From: Fidelibacterota bacterium
GTDB lineage: Bacteria; Fidelibacterota; UBA2242
Direction of reading: 5' to 3'
DNA: 6,385 bases
Assembly: GCA_023229045.1 (NCBI GenBank)
Contig: JALOAB010000130.1
Span: forward strand, 1 to 6,385
The notes beneath the pieces were generated by a model. That model was given only the letters and a program-made list of their open reading frames with translations, was not told the DNA's origin and did not search any database. Positions 6,092 through 6,385 of the stretch are shown here, one piece after another. The translations under genes and the position numbers were made by a program. Numbering within the stretch: the stretch's first letter is position 1; each line of letters starts with the position of its first letter.

Positions 6092-6385
6092 TTATCTGTA
6101 AATCAGGAGTTTGCGGATAGCACGTTGGTTCGCATGACTGATTTCAAGAAAGTACAGTCCGATTGCGAGGTTTTGAGCGTTAAACACGGCGCCCGATTGC
6201 GCATTTAGTCTTACTCCCGAACTGCGTAAGACTTCCCGTCCCAGCAGGTTGTAAAGTTTCACCTCGACTTTGCCGCTCGGATTTTCGGGTATTGCTATGC
6301 GGAAAGAATCCCTCGCCGGATTGGGAAATATCCTGAAATCAAACGATCCGGTGGAAGTTTTTACATTTTTAATCGCCTCGGCTGG
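6092..6385 (-). CDS. C-terminal part of a secreted protein with T9SS type A-like sorting domain
   Basis: The frame is open from the right window edge to a TAA at 6092-6094, giving the last 97 residues of a protein whose N-terminal part lies outside. After a short Thr/Ser-rich linker comes FRIFPNPARDSFRI, then VEVKLYNLLGREVL, LAIGLYFLEI and a basic end finishing RKLLIYR. This order (PNP turn, strand, NLxGREV, GxYFLxI, basic K-L tail) is that of the type A sorting domain recognised by the type IX secretion system, and it is close to FlgD-like C-terminal Ig modules common in FCB bacteria. The domain directs export across the outer membrane and is removed or anchored there. The rest of the protein, and so its activity, cannot be read. 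Nothing links it functionally to the nucleotide genes downstream, and it is probably a separate transcription unit. Confidence 0.88.
   Translation of the reverse strand, partial: PAEAIKNVKTSTGSFDFRIFPNPARDSFRIAIPENPSGKVEVKLYNLLGREVLRSSGVRLNAQSGAVFNAQNLAIGLYFLEISHANQRAIRKLLIYR

Overview
The window (6385 bp, mid-range GC by eye) is gene-dense, and every gene I can support lies on the minus strand. In transcription order, from high to low coordinates, it holds: the C-terminal end of a secreted protein with a T9SS type A-like sorting tail; a 442-residue NCS2/AzgA-type nucleobase permease; a 580-residue uncharacterised protein whose C-terminal third looks like a nucleoside phosphorylase/nucleosidase fold; and a pyrimidine cluster pyrR-pyrB-pyrC, with pyrC running off the left edge. 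I see no tRNA, rRNA, CRISPR array, insertion sequence or phage gene.

The T9SS-like tail together with a PyrR-controlled pyr operon suggests an uncultured or little-studied lineage of the FCB assemblage (Bacteroidetes/Fibrobacterota/Zixibacteria/Marinimicrobia-type bacteria). This is inference only, because no phylogenetic marker is present. The pyr genes have strong Shine-Dalgarno sequences (AGGAG, GGAGGAG, GAGGAG), unlike typical Bacteroidetes genes. The permease and the 580-residue gene have none that I can see.

The best-supported regulatory structure lies between the 580-residue gene and pyrR (about 2748-2880). On the minus strand it reads: a weak promoter candidate; a two-tier hairpin with a CCGUGA loop matching the CNGNGA loop of PyrR-binding anti-antiterminators; a GC-rich intrinsic terminator with an 11-nt T-rich tract; then the pyrR ribosome-binding site. 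This fits a UMP/PRPP-sensing attenuator: PyrR with bound UMP would stabilise the upstream hairpin and let the terminator form, lowering expression of pyrR, aspartate transcarbamoylase (PyrB) and dihydroorotase (PyrC). I could not find a convincing competing antiterminator by eye.

Upstream, the permease and the 580-residue protein are separated by 28 nt and are probably co-transcribed. A purine-type base transporter next to a PNP-fold protein suggests a small nucleobase/nucleoside salvage module beside the de novo pyrimidine operon. The function of the 580-residue protein is unknown; it is the least explained and most interesting coding content here.
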